NCBI GenBank assembly: GCA_964655475.1
Contig: CAZZMO010000001.1
Span: forward strand, 124,001 to 188,000
Source of the DNA: VGMA01 sp964655475
GTDB taxonomy: Bacteria; Chlamydiota; Chlamydiia; Chlamydiales; VGMA01
Direction: 5' to 3'
DNA length: 64,000 nt
The notes beneath the pieces are model-generated. The model was not told the origin of the DNA. It searched no databases and worked only from the letters and a program-made list of their open reading frames with translations. Shown one piece after another: positions 16,144-25,367 of the stretch (positions are counted from its first letter, which is position 1; the number at the start of each line of letters is the position of its first letter). The translations under genes and the position numbers were made by a program.

Positions 16144-16235
16144 ATTAAAGGAGATTCTATGTCAATTTCTCATCAGATTCAAGAAATCTTTCCTGAAAGG
16201 GTGATTTTTATACCAAAACCTTTTATGATGTAGGG

Positions 16236-17639
16236 ATGAAACGTATTGTTTTGATTGGCGCGGTATTTTTTATCGGGGCAATAGCTGCCGTCCGGCTCTA
16301 TGCGATGATGCATAAAGAGCCTGAAAGGGTGGTGGTACAGAGCCCTGCCGAAGACCTCGATTGGATCCAAAAGCTCCTTGTAGAATATGAAGAGCTTCAA
16401 TGGCTAACGAGAGATGGAGTTCATGTCACTCCCGAAAATAGCGTCAATAATCCAAAAAATAGCTACTCATATAAGCTTTTTGGTACGAATTTTCCTGAAT
16501 TCGACCGCACCATCATGTCTCTCAACTGTCTCAATCTCTTTTTGGATGGGAAATATGAGGACTATCTAGAATTTGTATATCTACAACCTGCAGAAGATCG
16601 GCTCGAGTGGAAGAGTTTTTTGAGTATCCAGCGAAATATCCAATCCGTTTTAGATCATTTGTCAGATCGTGAGAGAAAAGAGGCGAGAAAAGTTCTCGAA
16701 ATAGCCCTCATTTTGAGCGATGTTGTAAAGACAAAGGTGGTAGAAGATTTAGCCAAACAAAAGGGGATTCCCCTTGGAGATTTCGATCTAACCTATCGGA
16801 CCATTTTGGCTTCTGCACCTGAAATATTCCCTTCATACCAAAAGCTCTCTTCCTATGGGCAAGAGATGCTCTATAAGCTCTCGTTCCAGCGCTGTTTTGG
16901 CTATATTGCCCACCTTGAAGGGGGAGCTGAACTCTTCTCCGTTCTGAAAAAAGCAGACCTCATTTTCCGCGACCCTGACAGCTTTGAGCTCTCACTCTTT
17001 GTCTATCAATGTGATGTGGGGGGTGCTCTAGGACATGTCGATGTCCATTCATCGATTGCCTACAATGAACGAAGTCACGAGATCATTCAAGCAGTCCGCT
17101 CTTCTTGCCTTCTATTAAAAACCCAAGATGAAAATGTCGCGTTTGAAAGCTACCTCTCTAAAAGGGCCGATTGGCTTGGCCTCGATATCACCTCTCCCTT
17201 AAACCGCGTTCTTGCCCGCATTGGAGCCATGCTCCGCTTGACCAAACTTGAAGAGGGGAAGATGTTAAAAGAATCCTTCCTGAAGCTCTCTCCCGAAGAT
17301 CTCTCCCTCATTGTCGACGCCTTCAATATCCCGAAAGGGGACACAAGAAACAAAGTCTCAATGTATATCCCAGCCGTTTTAGTGAACCTTTTTAATAATG
17401 AATCGCTTGGGGATCGAAAAAGAGAAAGACTAGCCCAATCCATTCATGTAGGGCTCCCTCTCATCGCAAAAATCCTCCATGGACATCGAGAAGAGGTGTT
17501 CAAAGGGACTCCGCTCCATCCCAAGGTGCTTAACTTTGATCAAGTCGCTAAAATCGCCCGTGAAGAGCCCAAACGTCTCGCTCAGGAGACCTTCACTATC
17601 GATCCATCAGGCCACGTCGTCGTCGCTCCTAAGCTCTAA
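16236..17639 (+). CDS. membrane-anchored protein, unknown
   Basis: A 467-residue product with one N-terminal membrane segment (VLIGAVFFIGAIAAVRLYAMM) and a long soluble, mostly helical domain. A region near 260-285 contains GHVDVHSSIAYNERSH, with three histidines and an aspartate that could bind metal, but no complete known motif. The C-terminal 150 residues are Leu/Lys-rich helices. I do not recognise the family. It is probably a chlamydia-specific inner-membrane or exported protein. It ends 1 base before the convergent NDH-2 gene. Confidence 0.7.
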   Translation: MKRIVLIGAVFFIGAIAAVRLYAMMHKEPERVVVQSPAEDLDWIQKLLVEYEELQWLTRDGVHVTPENSVNNPKNSYSYKLFGTNFPEFDRTIMSLNCLNLFLDGKYEDYLEFVYLQPAEDRLEWKSFLSIQRNIQSVLDHLSDRERKEARKVLEIALILSDVVKTKVVEDLAKQKGIPLGDFDLTYRTILASAPEIFPSYQKLSSYGQEMLYKLSFQRCFGYIAHLEGGAELFSVLKKADLIFRDPDSFELSLFVYQCDVGGALGHVDVHSSIAYNERSHEIIQAVRSSCLLLKTQDENVAFESYLSKRADWLGLDITSPLNRVLARIGAMLRLTKLEEGKMLKESFLKLSPEDLSLIVDAFNIPKGDTRNKVSMYIPAVLVNLFNNESLGDRKRERLAQSIHVGLPLIAKILHGHREEVFKGTPLHPKVLNFDQVAKIAREEPKRLAQETFTIDPSGHVVVAPKL

Positions 17640-17640
17640 A

Positions 17641-19335
17641 TTATCCGCTTTTGCGCTCTTTTTCTTCATCGGGGGGATGAAGGATATCACCAATGGAGGT
17701 AATGCGCCGCTGGCGGAGGAGTTTTTGTTTCTCTTCAGTGAGGCGTGAGGATTGGGTTTGTTGGAAGTGTTCTTTAAGATTGCCAAAGTTAGTGATGAGG
17801 ATTTGGAAATCCTGCTTTTTCATGGCAATGAGATTGGTGGGTTCTAAGCATCGGATGGTGGCATTCCTGTGTTTTTCGTTCAGGAGGGCCATTTCACCAA
17901 AGTATTCCCCTTGTCCAATAGTGGCAACGGCTTGCAGATTGCCGTCGACTTCTTTAAGCACTTGTACTTTACCTGAGACGATGATGTAGAGATAGTCTCC
18001 GATGTCCCCCTTGCGGAAGATGGTTTCACCCGCTTCATAATGGAGGTGGATCATCCCCTGCACCGATTCGAGCTCAAGCTGGACCGTTTCAGAAGGGATG
18101 ACAATATCGAGAAGCCAGGAGAAAATCACTTTGACTTTGCGATAAACCCCAGGCAGTTTCATCCAGTAGATGGCTCTCCAGAAGAGCCAGGCAATAAACC
18201 CTGACATTTTTATACAGCCAAAGAGTTCTGCGACGGCGCTTCGATGTCCAAGGGCGGCCATCATCCCAAGGGCTTTGAAATAGAAAGGTTTCATCTCTTT
18301 CCCTTTCAAGTGGAGGGAGAGATTTTTCGCAAGGCACTTCGCTTGTCTTGTAGCAAATTGGGCAGTAGTTGGGGAGTACCCCATTTCACTTGTGGGACTT
18401 GGTACAGCAGCAGCATCTCCTAAAGCCCAAATATTTTCCGTTCCTACGACGCGAAGGAATGGATCTGTTTTGACTCTCCCTTTCCATTTTTCAAACGGAA
18501 GGGCTTCAACGAGAGGGTTGGGTGAAGCAGGCACTGTGGAAATGATGGTATTTGAGGGGATTCTTGTTCCATTATCGAGGATCGCTTCATATGGGGTAGC
18601 TGAGACAAGTCTTTGGTTGAAGAGGATTTCGACTCCTCTCTTTTTCAAAAGTTTCTCTGCGTAGCGGCTGAGCGATACGCTGAGCTCTTTATCCATCAAA
18701 CGGTCTTGACTGTGAACGAGAACAACGCGGACTGCATTTTTCGGGATAGAAGGGTAGTGTTTAATTTGTTGTCTCATCAAGTCGTTCACTTCTGCAACTA
18801 CCTCGACCCCAGAAAATCCACCCCCACCTACAACAACGGTGAGAAGCTGTTTTTGTATTTCTGGATCTTCTTCATTGGCAGCCACTTCCATAACATCGAT
18901 CAGGCGATTGCGAAGCTTAAAAGCATCTGATAGGTTTTTAAACCCTAAAGCATGCTCTTTTAATCCACCCGCAGATTGTCTAAAGTCGGTCACGTTCCCA
19001 AGGGCAATAATGAGGTGGTCATACTTTAGTTTGAGGTTCGTATGGCTGAAGTTAGGGCTTAAAATTACGCTATCATCGATGACATCGATGTCGGAAATCT
19101 CTCGGATATAGATCTTTACCTTCGGCAGTAGGGAGCGGAGAGTGCTGACAGAATCGGTAATGCCGAGCGATCCACCTACAATCTCTGCGAGCATTGGCTG
19201 GTAGGTAAAGTGGTTTTCCCGGCTGACGAGGCAAATCTCATATTCAGGGGAATTCTTTAAGAGTTTTTGTAAGTGTCTCGCTGTGTAGACCCCAGCAAAT
19301 CCACCACCTAAAATAACAATCCGTTTTTTATCCAT
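17641..19335 (-). CDS. ndh: type II NADH dehydrogenase fused to a cyclic-nucleotide-binding domain
   Basis: Residues 1 to about 420 are an NDH-2 flavoprotein: FAD-binding GGGFAGVYTARHL at the N-terminus, NADH-binding VVGGGGFSGVEVVAE in the middle and ENIWALGDAAAVP near 300. A hydrophobic C-terminal part would sit on the membrane. It passes electrons from NADH to quinone without pumping. Residues from about 430 form a cNMP-binding domain, with a phosphate-cassette-like GEYFGEMALLNEKHRNATI. This suggests allosteric control, though the bound ligand is unknown. I prefer the ATG at 19335 because GGGGT lies upstream. No cAMP cyclase is visible in the window. Confidence 0.92.
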   Translation of the reverse strand: MDKKRIVILGGGFAGVYTARHLQKLLKNSPEYEICLVSRENHFTYQPMLAEIVGGSLGITDSVSTLRSLLPKVKIYIREISDIDVIDDSVILSPNFSHTNLKLKYDHLIIALGNVTDFRQSAGGLKEHALGFKNLSDAFKLRNRLIDVMEVAANEEDPEIQKQLLTVVVGGGGFSGVEVVAEVNDLMRQQIKHYPSIPKNAVRVVLVHSQDRLMDKELSVSLSRYAEKLLKKRGVEILFNQRLVSATPYEAILDNGTRIPSNTIISTVPASPNPLVEALPFEKWKGRVKTDPFLRVVGTENIWALGDAAAVPSPTSEMGYSPTTAQFATRQAKCLAKNLSLHLKGKEMKPFYFKALGMMAALGHRSAVAELFGCIKMSGFIAWLFWRAIYWMKLPGVYRKVKVIFSWLLDIVIPSETVQLELESVQGMIHLHYEAGETIFRKGDIGDYLYIIVSGKVQVLKEVDGNLQAVATIGQGEYFGEMALLNEKHRNATIRCLEPTNLIAMKKQDFQILITNFGNLKEHFQQTQSSRLTEEKQKLLRQRRITSIGDILHPPDEEKERKSG

Positions 19336-19415
19336 ACACCCCATTAAGCGGATTTATTTTTTTGTGTCAATGAGACTATGCCACTATTTGAAAGGGATAG
19401 TCTCTTGCTGCGAAT

Positions 19416-20297
19416 TTAAAGCCGATTGGCATCGGATTCGAAAACGGGGCCGATATACCCAATCTTGGGTATACCAGGGAATAGAGCTAGTGTATCTATT
19501 AAACCTGCAATATAGGAGAGGGTAGGGATGATGAACTCTCTTCTCACCTTGGCATGAATTCTTTTTGCCGCAGGTCCAGTGATGTCTAGTGTATTGCCGA
19601 TTTGCTGTACGAGTTTTTTCACTTGGATCATTTCTATTTGAATATATTCATCGACGAGCTCTTGATCTATATCTTTGTCAGATAATATGGATTTTATATT
19701 TAATAGTTGTCTTCTAGAAGCCATAATTAAGTTTCTTATGTGTTTGATACATACTGTAATTAGTCTGAGGTCTTGTGGGATGGTATTCAGAGATATCGCT
19801 TTATAGAATGATCCTTTGATCTCTTGCACTTTCTTTTTTATCGATAAATATAATTGATAAAGATCAGATTGATCAGAATATGGGCGCTCAACTGTTTCAT
19901 AAGTAGTGTCATTTATATACTCATCGATCTGGTGTAACGCTTTATGAATTGATTGAAGGTAAGAATAAATGGATGGGTGTCGATCTTTTTCTTCGAAAAT
20001 AGGTTTTTTTTCAATAGAGTTAAGGATAGAGGTAAATTTAGAAGCTGTGTTTTCGAAGAGAAATTTCTCTGCCTCTTCAAAAGAATGATCTAAAAAATCG
20101 ATCTTAAGCTCTAACTGTTTTGTACTTCTGATAAAATGGCGCCATCTATCGACGTTCTCTTGCATCCGGTTTAAGTATTCTTCGACTTGATGAATTGTCT
20201 CATGGAGGTCCTCTTTCTCATTTGAGCGAGCAAGATCGAGTTCCTTATCTAGTAGAGCATCAATAGCAATAACACATTCTTTTATAGTAAACGACAT
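19416..20297 (-). CDS. helical protein, unknown
   Basis: The 293-residue product starts MSFTIKECVIAIDALL and is almost entirely predicted helix with heptad-like Leu/Ile spacing. It has no transmembrane segment, except a hydrophobic stretch near the C-terminus (LSYIAGLIDTLALFPGIP). AAGGTG upstream supports the ATG at 20297 over a GTG nine bases earlier. It starts 17 bases after the cysteine-rich gene, so the two may be co-expressed. Coiled-coil scaffold or effector are possibilities. Base composition is more A/T-rich than the housekeeping genes around it. Confidence 0.68.
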   Translation of the reverse strand: MSFTIKECVIAIDALLDKELDLARSNEKEDLHETIHQVEEYLNRMQENVDRWRHFIRSTKQLELKIDFLDHSFEEAEKFLFENTASKFTSILNSIEKKPIFEEKDRHPSIYSYLQSIHKALHQIDEYINDTTYETVERPYSDQSDLYQLYLSIKKKVQEIKGSFYKAISLNTIPQDLRLITVCIKHIRNLIMASRRQLLNIKSILSDKDIDQELVDEYIQIEMIQVKKLVQQIGNTLDITGPAAKRIHAKVRREFIIPTLSYIAGLIDTLALFPGIPKIGYIGPVFESDANRL

Positions 20298-20313
20298 ATT
20301 TAGCACCTTATAG

Positions 20314-21189
20314 TTAACACAAACAAACGCCGCCTACACAGCAGCTACTGCTATCACAACAACCATTACAACAATCTTTGACCCAAGAAGGGCAACACTT
20401 GCTGCTACAGCACTTATTACTGCAACATTGTTTGCCGCAGCAGTGACAGCAAGTAGGCTCTCCTTTTGAATCTCCGCAAACATCTTCTCCAAGAGGGCAG
20501 CAAACGAGCTTTCCTGAACCATCAGGAGCTTTAGAGCAGTGACTTGTGGTGTGATCACAACAGACAGCATCGTGATCGAGTGTTCCACAAACAGCATCAC
20601 CTATTGGGCAGCAAACTTTAGTAGTATCATCATTTGGTACTGAAACACAGCTACTTGTGCTCTTTGGGCAGCATATAGGAGTCTTATCTAATGTAGCGCA
20701 AAAAGTCCCCTGAGATGATGCACACCACACGTTGTTATAGCAAACACCAGATGATTTAGAATGGCAGACGCCACCGCAAACAACCGAGGTTGAAGAATCG
20801 CACCAAACACCATTAATACAAGTTCCAGTTGAAGTAGTGTAACACTTGCCTCCACAATTGGTAGAGGTAGAGTAATCACACCAGGCATTATTTAGACAAA
20901 TTCCTTTAGAAGGGTCATAGCATTTATCACCGCAACAGCTTGTTTTTGGGGGAGTACACCAGACGTTATTGCAACATATTCCTGATTGGTCGCTGATATC
21001 ATGCCATACGTTTCCACAGCAGGTGCCTTGTTGGACGCTTTTGTCGTACCATTTGCCGCCACAACAAATCCCTTCAGATGACTTTTTACATACATTATTA
21101 CAGCATACTTGTGACGAATCACAGACATCGCCGCCACATTCTAGGATTGCAGTAACCCCTGCATTATTTGGTGTTTTGCTCTTTTTCAC
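20314..21189 (-). CDS. cysteine-rich repeat protein (56 Cys in 291 residues)
   Basis: About 19 percent of the residues are cysteine. The N-terminal half has short repeats of the type GICCGGKWYDKS / GTCCGNVWHDIS. The middle has a clear 26-residue tandem repeat (GxCxNxxWCDxSTSxxCGGxC), and the end is a CC-x2-3-CC cluster. There is no signal peptide: the N-terminus is MKKSKTPNNAG from a GTG start (21187-21189) with GAGGTAAAT upstream. The pattern recalls small disulfide- or metal-cluster folds but fits no family I know. It lacks the leader of the chlamydial OmcA/OmcB envelope proteins, so any export must use another route. Confidence 0.85.
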   Translation of the reverse strand: MKKSKTPNNAGVTAILECGGDVCDSSQVCCNNVCKKSSEGICCGGKWYDKSVQQGTCCGNVWHDISDQSGICCNNVWCTPPKTSCCGDKCYDPSKGICLNNAWCDYSTSTNCGGKCYTTSTGTCINGVWCDSSTSVVCGGVCHSKSSGVCYNNVWCASSQGTFCATLDKTPICCPKSTSSCVSVPNDDTTKVCCPIGDAVCGTLDHDAVCCDHTTSHCSKAPDGSGKLVCCPLGEDVCGDSKGEPTCCHCCGKQCCSNKCCSSKCCPSWVKDCCNGCCDSSSCCVGGVCLC

Positions 21190-21258
21190 ATTTACCTCAC
21201 ATTCTAGATCATATAATAGCGAAAAGAATGGAGAGTGGGGTTATTGATTATAAGCTTG

Positions 21259-21864
21259 TTAAGCTAAAATACCTTTCCCTAGAAAGAATCCATGGCGCAC
21301 CTCTTCGATGATCGAGAGGGTGGCATAGATGGGGAAATAGGAGGAGAGTTTTTGAGTCCACCAATCAGCATCGTGGAGTGATGGATGGAGATCTTCTTCG
21401 ATTTTTTCACCAAAGATTTCCTGTTGGAGGAAGATCTGAAAGAAGCCCCCTTTGAGGGTTCTTTGGGAGATTTGGGCCAAAGTTTTATCTAGTTCAGAGC
21501 CAGGGATATGTTCGAGCACATCGCAGCAGTAGCTCCAAGATGAGGGGGGAAGTTGTGAAGGTAGATTCCAAAGAGGCGCTTGAAAAAAGCGGAGCTGGTC
21601 TCTAGAAAAGTGGATCAGGTGGTGGATTTCTTCGTTTAAACAGTTGGGGGCGATATCTACTAAAGAGACATCAAGTCCTTGATCGAGAAAGGCAGGCACT
21701 GTAAGTCCTGTGCCGCAGCCATAGTCGATGATCGAATCTCCTTCTTCTATTTCCTCTTGGAAGTAGTTAAAAAAGATCGGTTGAACCGCTTGACCAGGAG
21801 AGACCTTCCGATAGGCGTCTAGTTCCCAGATTTTCCGGTACTTTTCCTCTTCATGGTTGGACAC
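21259..21864 (-). CDS. SAM-dependent methyltransferase
   Basis: The 201-residue class I methyltransferase has motif I IIDYGCGTGLTVPAFLD, the acidic end of strand 2 (VSLVDIAPN) and motif IV WSYCCDVLEHIP. Substrate is unknown; small-molecule or lipid methylation is typical of this short type. It overlaps the MATE gene by 14 bases, so the two form an operon on the minus strand and may deal with the same compound. Confidence 0.82.
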   Translation of the reverse strand: MSNHEEEKYRKIWELDAYRKVSPGQAVQPIFFNYFQEEIEEGDSIIDYGCGTGLTVPAFLDQGLDVSLVDIAPNCLNEEIHHLIHFSRDQLRFFQAPLWNLPSQLPPSSWSYCCDVLEHIPGSELDKTLAQISQRTLKGGFFQIFLQQEIFGEKIEEDLHPSLHDADWWTQKLSSYFPIYATLSIIEEVRHGFFLGKGILA

Positions 21865-23257
21865 TATTTTTCCTTTCTAGGAGATCTTTTTTCTTCCAGT
21901 GCCCTTTCCTTAAGCGGAGAAAGGCGATCAGACAGGCAAAACTCGCATAAAAGACCCAAATAGCAAAGGCGTAGTAAATATGAGCCTTCGGCAAGACGAC
22001 AAAAAAGTAGGTGGGGAGAATCATGAATGCCCACACAGCCAGAGAGCCTGCAATGAGTAAAAAGAGGGTATCTCCTGCAGCAGTCAGCATCCCATTGATA
22101 CTCCAACGGACATTTTCAAAGAAGATATAGAAACAGACAAAGATCAATCCCGTTCTGATCAATGATTTGATCTCATCGAGGGAAAGGGTAATGTTCGTAA
22201 AGTCGAGTCCATTTTCTAGAGCATGGGGATTGTTAAAGAACCAGTTGATCAACGGATCGGGGATGAGAACCAAAAAGAGGAACGTAATAATTAGGTAGCC
22301 CATCGAAAGGGTAAAGGCAGAGCGTAAAATAGAGGGGACTCTTTCGATATTCCCAGAGCCGATAAAGTTTCCTGTGATGGCAATTGTCCCTTTTTCCATT
22401 CCCCATCCAAAAAAGAGGAAGAGGATCAAAATACTTTGGCAGACGCTCGCAACGAGGATGTGGACTGGACTGATCAGGACCATCATGTAGTAGAAAAGGG
22501 CCCAGCCGAGAAGCTCACACATCGTGAATAGGGCAGGAGGCGTTCCCACTTTAAGTGTTTTAAAAAAGAGTTTGGGGTAGATCCGGTAATCGTGGGTTTG
22601 ATAATGCTCTTTGTTCTCTTTAGAGAGGAAAAGGATGAGGAGGACGGCTACTTGCACAAAAGTGCCGATAGCGGTTGCCAAGACTGCACCAACGATTCCC
22701 ATTTCAGGTACCCATCCAGGGATTCCAAAAATGAAGATAGGATCTAATCCAATGTTGACAATGTTTCCCAAGATGGCAAGCCACTGCATGATCTTGGTCT
22801 TTCCTTGGCCGATATAGAAACCACCAATTGCGGGGACAAGGGCAAACAGGGGGCCGCTGTACATGAAGTAGCGGAAGTACTCTCTCTCTTGGAGAGTTTC
22901 AATGCCAGTTCCGTAAAATATGTAAGATCCCCAAATAGCCATGGGGATGAAAAAACTAAGTGAGGCGAGGCAGAGCCAGATCATCTGCCAGACAGGTCGT
23001 CCGAGTTTGTGATATTCTTTTGCACCATTGTACTGGGATACGAAGACCTCTGACATGGCAGCAAGGGTCATCCAACCAAAAATAAAACCCCATGCAAGAG
23101 TTCCCGCTTGGGCAGAGGCATTCAACGCAGCAGTAGAATAGTAGGCAAGGAAGAGGCGATCGACAAAAAGCATGATGACGACAGACATAAAGCTGATCAT
23201 CATCGGAAATGAAATTTTCCAAAGCTCTCTGACGTTGCCGTTTTGTATGTGCATCAT
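21851..23257 (-). CDS. MATE-family efflux transporter
   Basis: A 468-residue, 12-helix protein. The N-terminus RELWKISFPMMISFMSVVIMLFVDRLF matches the MATE start (LxxLxxPxxxxxxxxxxxxxxDxxF). The second half repeats the fold after a central loop around HYQTHDYRIYPKLFFKTLKVGTPPAL. These exchange Na+ or H+ for cationic drugs or metabolites. It overlaps the methyltransferase gene downstream. The 170 bases upstream hold its promoter region and that of the tRNA pair. Confidence 0.88.
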   Translation of the reverse strand: MMHIQNGNVRELWKISFPMMISFMSVVIMLFVDRLFLAYYSTAALNASAQAGTLAWGFIFGWMTLAAMSEVFVSQYNGAKEYHKLGRPVWQMIWLCLASLSFFIPMAIWGSYIFYGTGIETLQEREYFRYFMYSGPLFALVPAIGGFYIGQGKTKIMQWLAILGNIVNIGLDPIFIFGIPGWVPEMGIVGAVLATAIGTFVQVAVLLILFLSKENKEHYQTHDYRIYPKLFFKTLKVGTPPALFTMCELLGWALFYYMMVLISPVHILVASVCQSILILFLFFGWGMEKGTIAITGNFIGSGNIERVPSILRSAFTLSMGYLIITFLFLVLIPDPLINWFFNNPHALENGLDFTNITLSLDEIKSLIRTGLIFVCFYIFFENVRWSINGMLTAAGDTLFLLIAGSLAVWAFMILPTYFFVVLPKAHIYYAFAIWVFYASFACLIAFLRLRKGHWKKKDLLERKNSVQP

Positions 23258-23384
23258 ATGTCTAACCTATATACTAAAGGCTATGGAGGAAGTAAAGAAT
23301 TTATTCTAGCAGTGAAATGATATACCCATTTTACCCTGAAAAATCGTTTTTCTCAAGCTGTAGTGCAAAATTCTTTCAGTAGTA

Positions 23385-23413
23385 TTGCATAAAAAACAGA
23401 TTTTTAGTATGCT
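23385..23413 (+). promoter_or_regulatory. promoter of the tRNA pair
   Basis: TTGCAT (23385-23390) and TATGCT (23408-23413) are separated by 17 bases, a good sigma-70-type layout. Transcription would begin about 23420, just before tRNA-Ala. Confidence 0.5.
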
Positions 23414-23428
23414 TTCGGCATCTTCTAT

Positions 23429-23501
23429 GGGGGTCTAGCTCATTTGGTAGAGCGTCTGATTTGCATTCAGAAGGTGAGGAGTTCGATTCTCCTGACCTCC
23501 A
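23429..23501 (+). tRNA. tRNA-Ala (TGC)
   Basis: A 73-base cloverleaf. The acceptor GGGGGTC pairs with GACCTCC (one G-T), with discriminator A. The D arm contains TAGCTCATTTGGTAGAGC. The anticodon loop TTTGCAT (anticodon TGC) closes on CTGA/TCAG, and the T arm is AGGAG-TTCGATT-CTCCT. CCA is not encoded. Six bases separate it from the tRNA-Ile gene. The Ala-Ile pair here lies away from any rRNA. Confidence 0.97.
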
Positions 23502-23506
23502 TTTCT

Positions 23507-23580
23507 GCGGTTATAGCTCAGTTGGTTAGAGCGCGACACTGATAATGTCGAGGTCCCAAGTTCAAATCTTGGTAACCGCA
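23507..23580 (+). tRNA. tRNA-Ile (GAT)
   Basis: A 74-base cloverleaf. The acceptor GCGGTTA pairs with TAACCGC, with discriminator A. The anticodon loop CTGATAA (anticodon GAT) closes on CGACA/TGTCG, and the T arm is CCAAG-TTCAAAT-CTTGG. CCA is not encoded. It is presumably co-transcribed with tRNA-Ala. Confidence 0.97.
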
Positions 23581-23622
23581 CATCTATTGTATAAACAGTT
23601 TGGTATTATTGAGAGGGAACGG

Positions 23623-24195
23623 GTGAAAACCTTTTTCACAAACCTTTTTTTATGTCTATTGCTCGGGGTCTTCAGTGCCCCTTCTGCGCCTCAAGAAGAG
23701 TTCGTTTTTAATGTAGCAAAACAAGATCAAAAAAAAATTTACGAGATGATTACAATCATCGGAAGTACATCTACTGGCATGCTACTCTTCAAAAAAGGGA
23801 GACTCGACGAGCTGAGAGGTGAGCTTAATCATGTCCCGCCGCTCCAATTTTTTGCCTATATCTTTAGTACCCCTCCTTTGGTCAAACAGATGGAGAAGAT
23901 TCAGGGGAATTCGATGAAATACAAGCCTTTTGTGAGTGGGAGTAAGCCTGGTCTTTATAAAGAGTATCAGAGTGGATCTCTCAATCAGCAAATCGAAGGG
24001 TTTGCTCAGTATATTTCAGTAGATCCTCAAGGGCTCAAAAAGGTGATCAATACGTGTATGGTGAACTGTTCTTCAGCGAATCAGGATCCTTGCCTTCGCC
24101 CATTCTTTGATTACCTCATCTCCCAAGCAAAAAGGGCGCAATCGTCGGGTGTTCGTCCGAGTAGCTCTGAATCAATTCGAGAAGAGAATTTTTAG
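23623..24195 (+). CDS. small exported protein, unknown
   Basis: I start this gene at the GTG at 23623, preceded by GAGAGGGA. A longer frame from 23545 would run through the tRNA-Ile gene and is not credible. The 190-residue product then begins MKTFFTNLFLCLLLGVFSAPSA, a good signal peptide. The mature part has three cysteines near residues 144-155 (TCMVNCSSANQDPC) and no recognised domain; it is likely periplasmic or outer-membrane associated. Its last 4 bases overlap the convergent glycosyltransferase gene. Confidence 0.68.
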   Translation: MKTFFTNLFLCLLLGVFSAPSAPQEEFVFNVAKQDQKKIYEMITIIGSTSTGMLLFKKGRLDELRGELNHVPPLQFFAYIFSTPPLVKQMEKIQGNSMKYKPFVSGSKPGLYKEYQSGSLNQQIEGFAQYISVDPQGLKKVINTCMVNCSSANQDPCLRPFFDYLISQAKRAQSSGVRPSSSESIREENF

Positions 24196-25337
24196 CGCAC
24201 TTTTTCTATGATATTGCTGATGAACGCTGCCGTTTCGTTGTAGGCGTCGTTCTTTTGTGATGCGGTATTTTTTTGGAGAGTCGAGAGTTGATCTGTCTCG
24301 AGAAGCTCTTTTACAATGCGATCGATCGTGTGAAAGTTTTTCACTACGACTCCTACTTTTTCCTCCTCGACAAATTTCGCGACGTATCTCTCTTGAATCA
24401 TGGTGAATGGATTGTTATTCACAATGACAGGAAGCCTTTGAGCGATCGCTTGAGAAACAACATTAGGGCCTGGTTTTCCAATCAAGAGATCAGAGGCGGC
24501 AAAGTACTTTTCGATCTCGTAAGTGAAGGGGAGGGGGACGATGTGGTGGTGGCTGTTTTTCTGCATCAAGAAGAGAGGAACGGCTCGATCCTTGCCGGTG
24601 AGAAAGATGAGCTGGAGCTTTGTTTCAATGCGGTTCAGGCGTTTGAAGATCTGGTAGGACTCTCGAGATCCATAGGCTCCAAATACGATAATGATCGTAG
24701 GGAGATTCTCTTGAAGTCCTAACTCTTTGCGGTAATGTAGTTTTTTTTCGTAGTGGGGGGAGTAAAAGCGCTCTGGAAGTAGGAACCCTGTCGTTTTCAT
24801 GATTTTCTCTTCAGGGATGTTGAGATTGAGAAGGAGATCGTAGAGGTTGTTTGTCGAGCAGATGTAGTACTGGTTTTGCTTTACGATCCATGCACCTTGG
24901 CACATCTCTCCATAGTCGGCGATAACGGTCAGGAGGGGGACTTTTGGGTTATATTCCATCAGACTGTTGTAAAGGAGCTCGTTCACTAATGGAAAAACGG
25001 AGATGACCAACGTGGGTTTCTTTTCCTCCCAAAATGGGGCAAGATGCTTTGCAGCCTTTTTGCTCAAGGCATTGAGGTAGTAGCGTATTAGGTAGCCACT
25101 TAATTTTTGTGCGATTGAAATCAACGACTTAGGACATGTGTTGAAAAAAGTGTCGACCCAATTCTTTGAAAATAGGTGATATACGCGGCTTTTCTGCCAG
25201 ATTTCCGCGACAGAAATGAACTCTGTCTCTAGATGGGGGAACTTTTCATGAATGATCCGCTCGATGGTTTCTGCCATTGTGCGGTGCCCGCCCCCACTAT
25301 CTGAGAGAAGGATATAGACTTTACCAGACCTTTCCAT
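24192..25337 (-). CDS. MGDG-synthase-like glycosyltransferase (GT28), copy 1
   Basis: The 381-residue protein begins with the MGDG-synthase signature VYILLSDSGGGHRTMAETI. The C-terminal half has VFGAYGSRESYQIFKRL and ASDLLIGKPGPNVVSQAIA, as in processive diacylglycerol glucosyl- or galactosyltransferases and MurG relatives. These make glycolipids from UDP-sugars at the inner membrane face. A paralog of similar size follows immediately upstream on the same strand, separated by 30 bases. Alternative acceptors (ceramide, lipid A-like) cannot be excluded. Confidence 0.85.
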   Translation of the reverse strand: MERSGKVYILLSDSGGGHRTMAETIERIIHEKFPHLETEFISVAEIWQKSRVYHLFSKNWVDTFFNTCPKSLISIAQKLSGYLIRYYLNALSKKAAKHLAPFWEEKKPTLVISVFPLVNELLYNSLMEYNPKVPLLTVIADYGEMCQGAWIVKQNQYYICSTNNLYDLLLNLNIPEEKIMKTTGFLLPERFYSPHYEKKLHYRKELGLQENLPTIIIVFGAYGSRESYQIFKRLNRIETKLQLIFLTGKDRAVPLFLMQKNSHHHIVPLPFTYEIEKYFAASDLLIGKPGPNVVSQAIAQRLPVIVNNNPFTMIQERYVAKFVEEEKVGVVVKNFHTIDRIVKELLETDQLSTLQKNTASQKNDAYNETAAFISNIIEKVR

Positions 25338-25367
25338 AATTCTATGATGAAGTAAAAATCAGGAAAT

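Noticed and set aside
23429..23580. tRNA pair as an integration site for a mobile element
   Set aside because: No integrase, direct repeat of the tRNA end or phage gene is seen nearby.
23545..23622. Upstream extension of the exported protein through tRNA-Ile
   Set aside because: It overlaps the tRNA gene, and the GTG at 23623 has a good ribosome-binding site and exposes a signal peptide.
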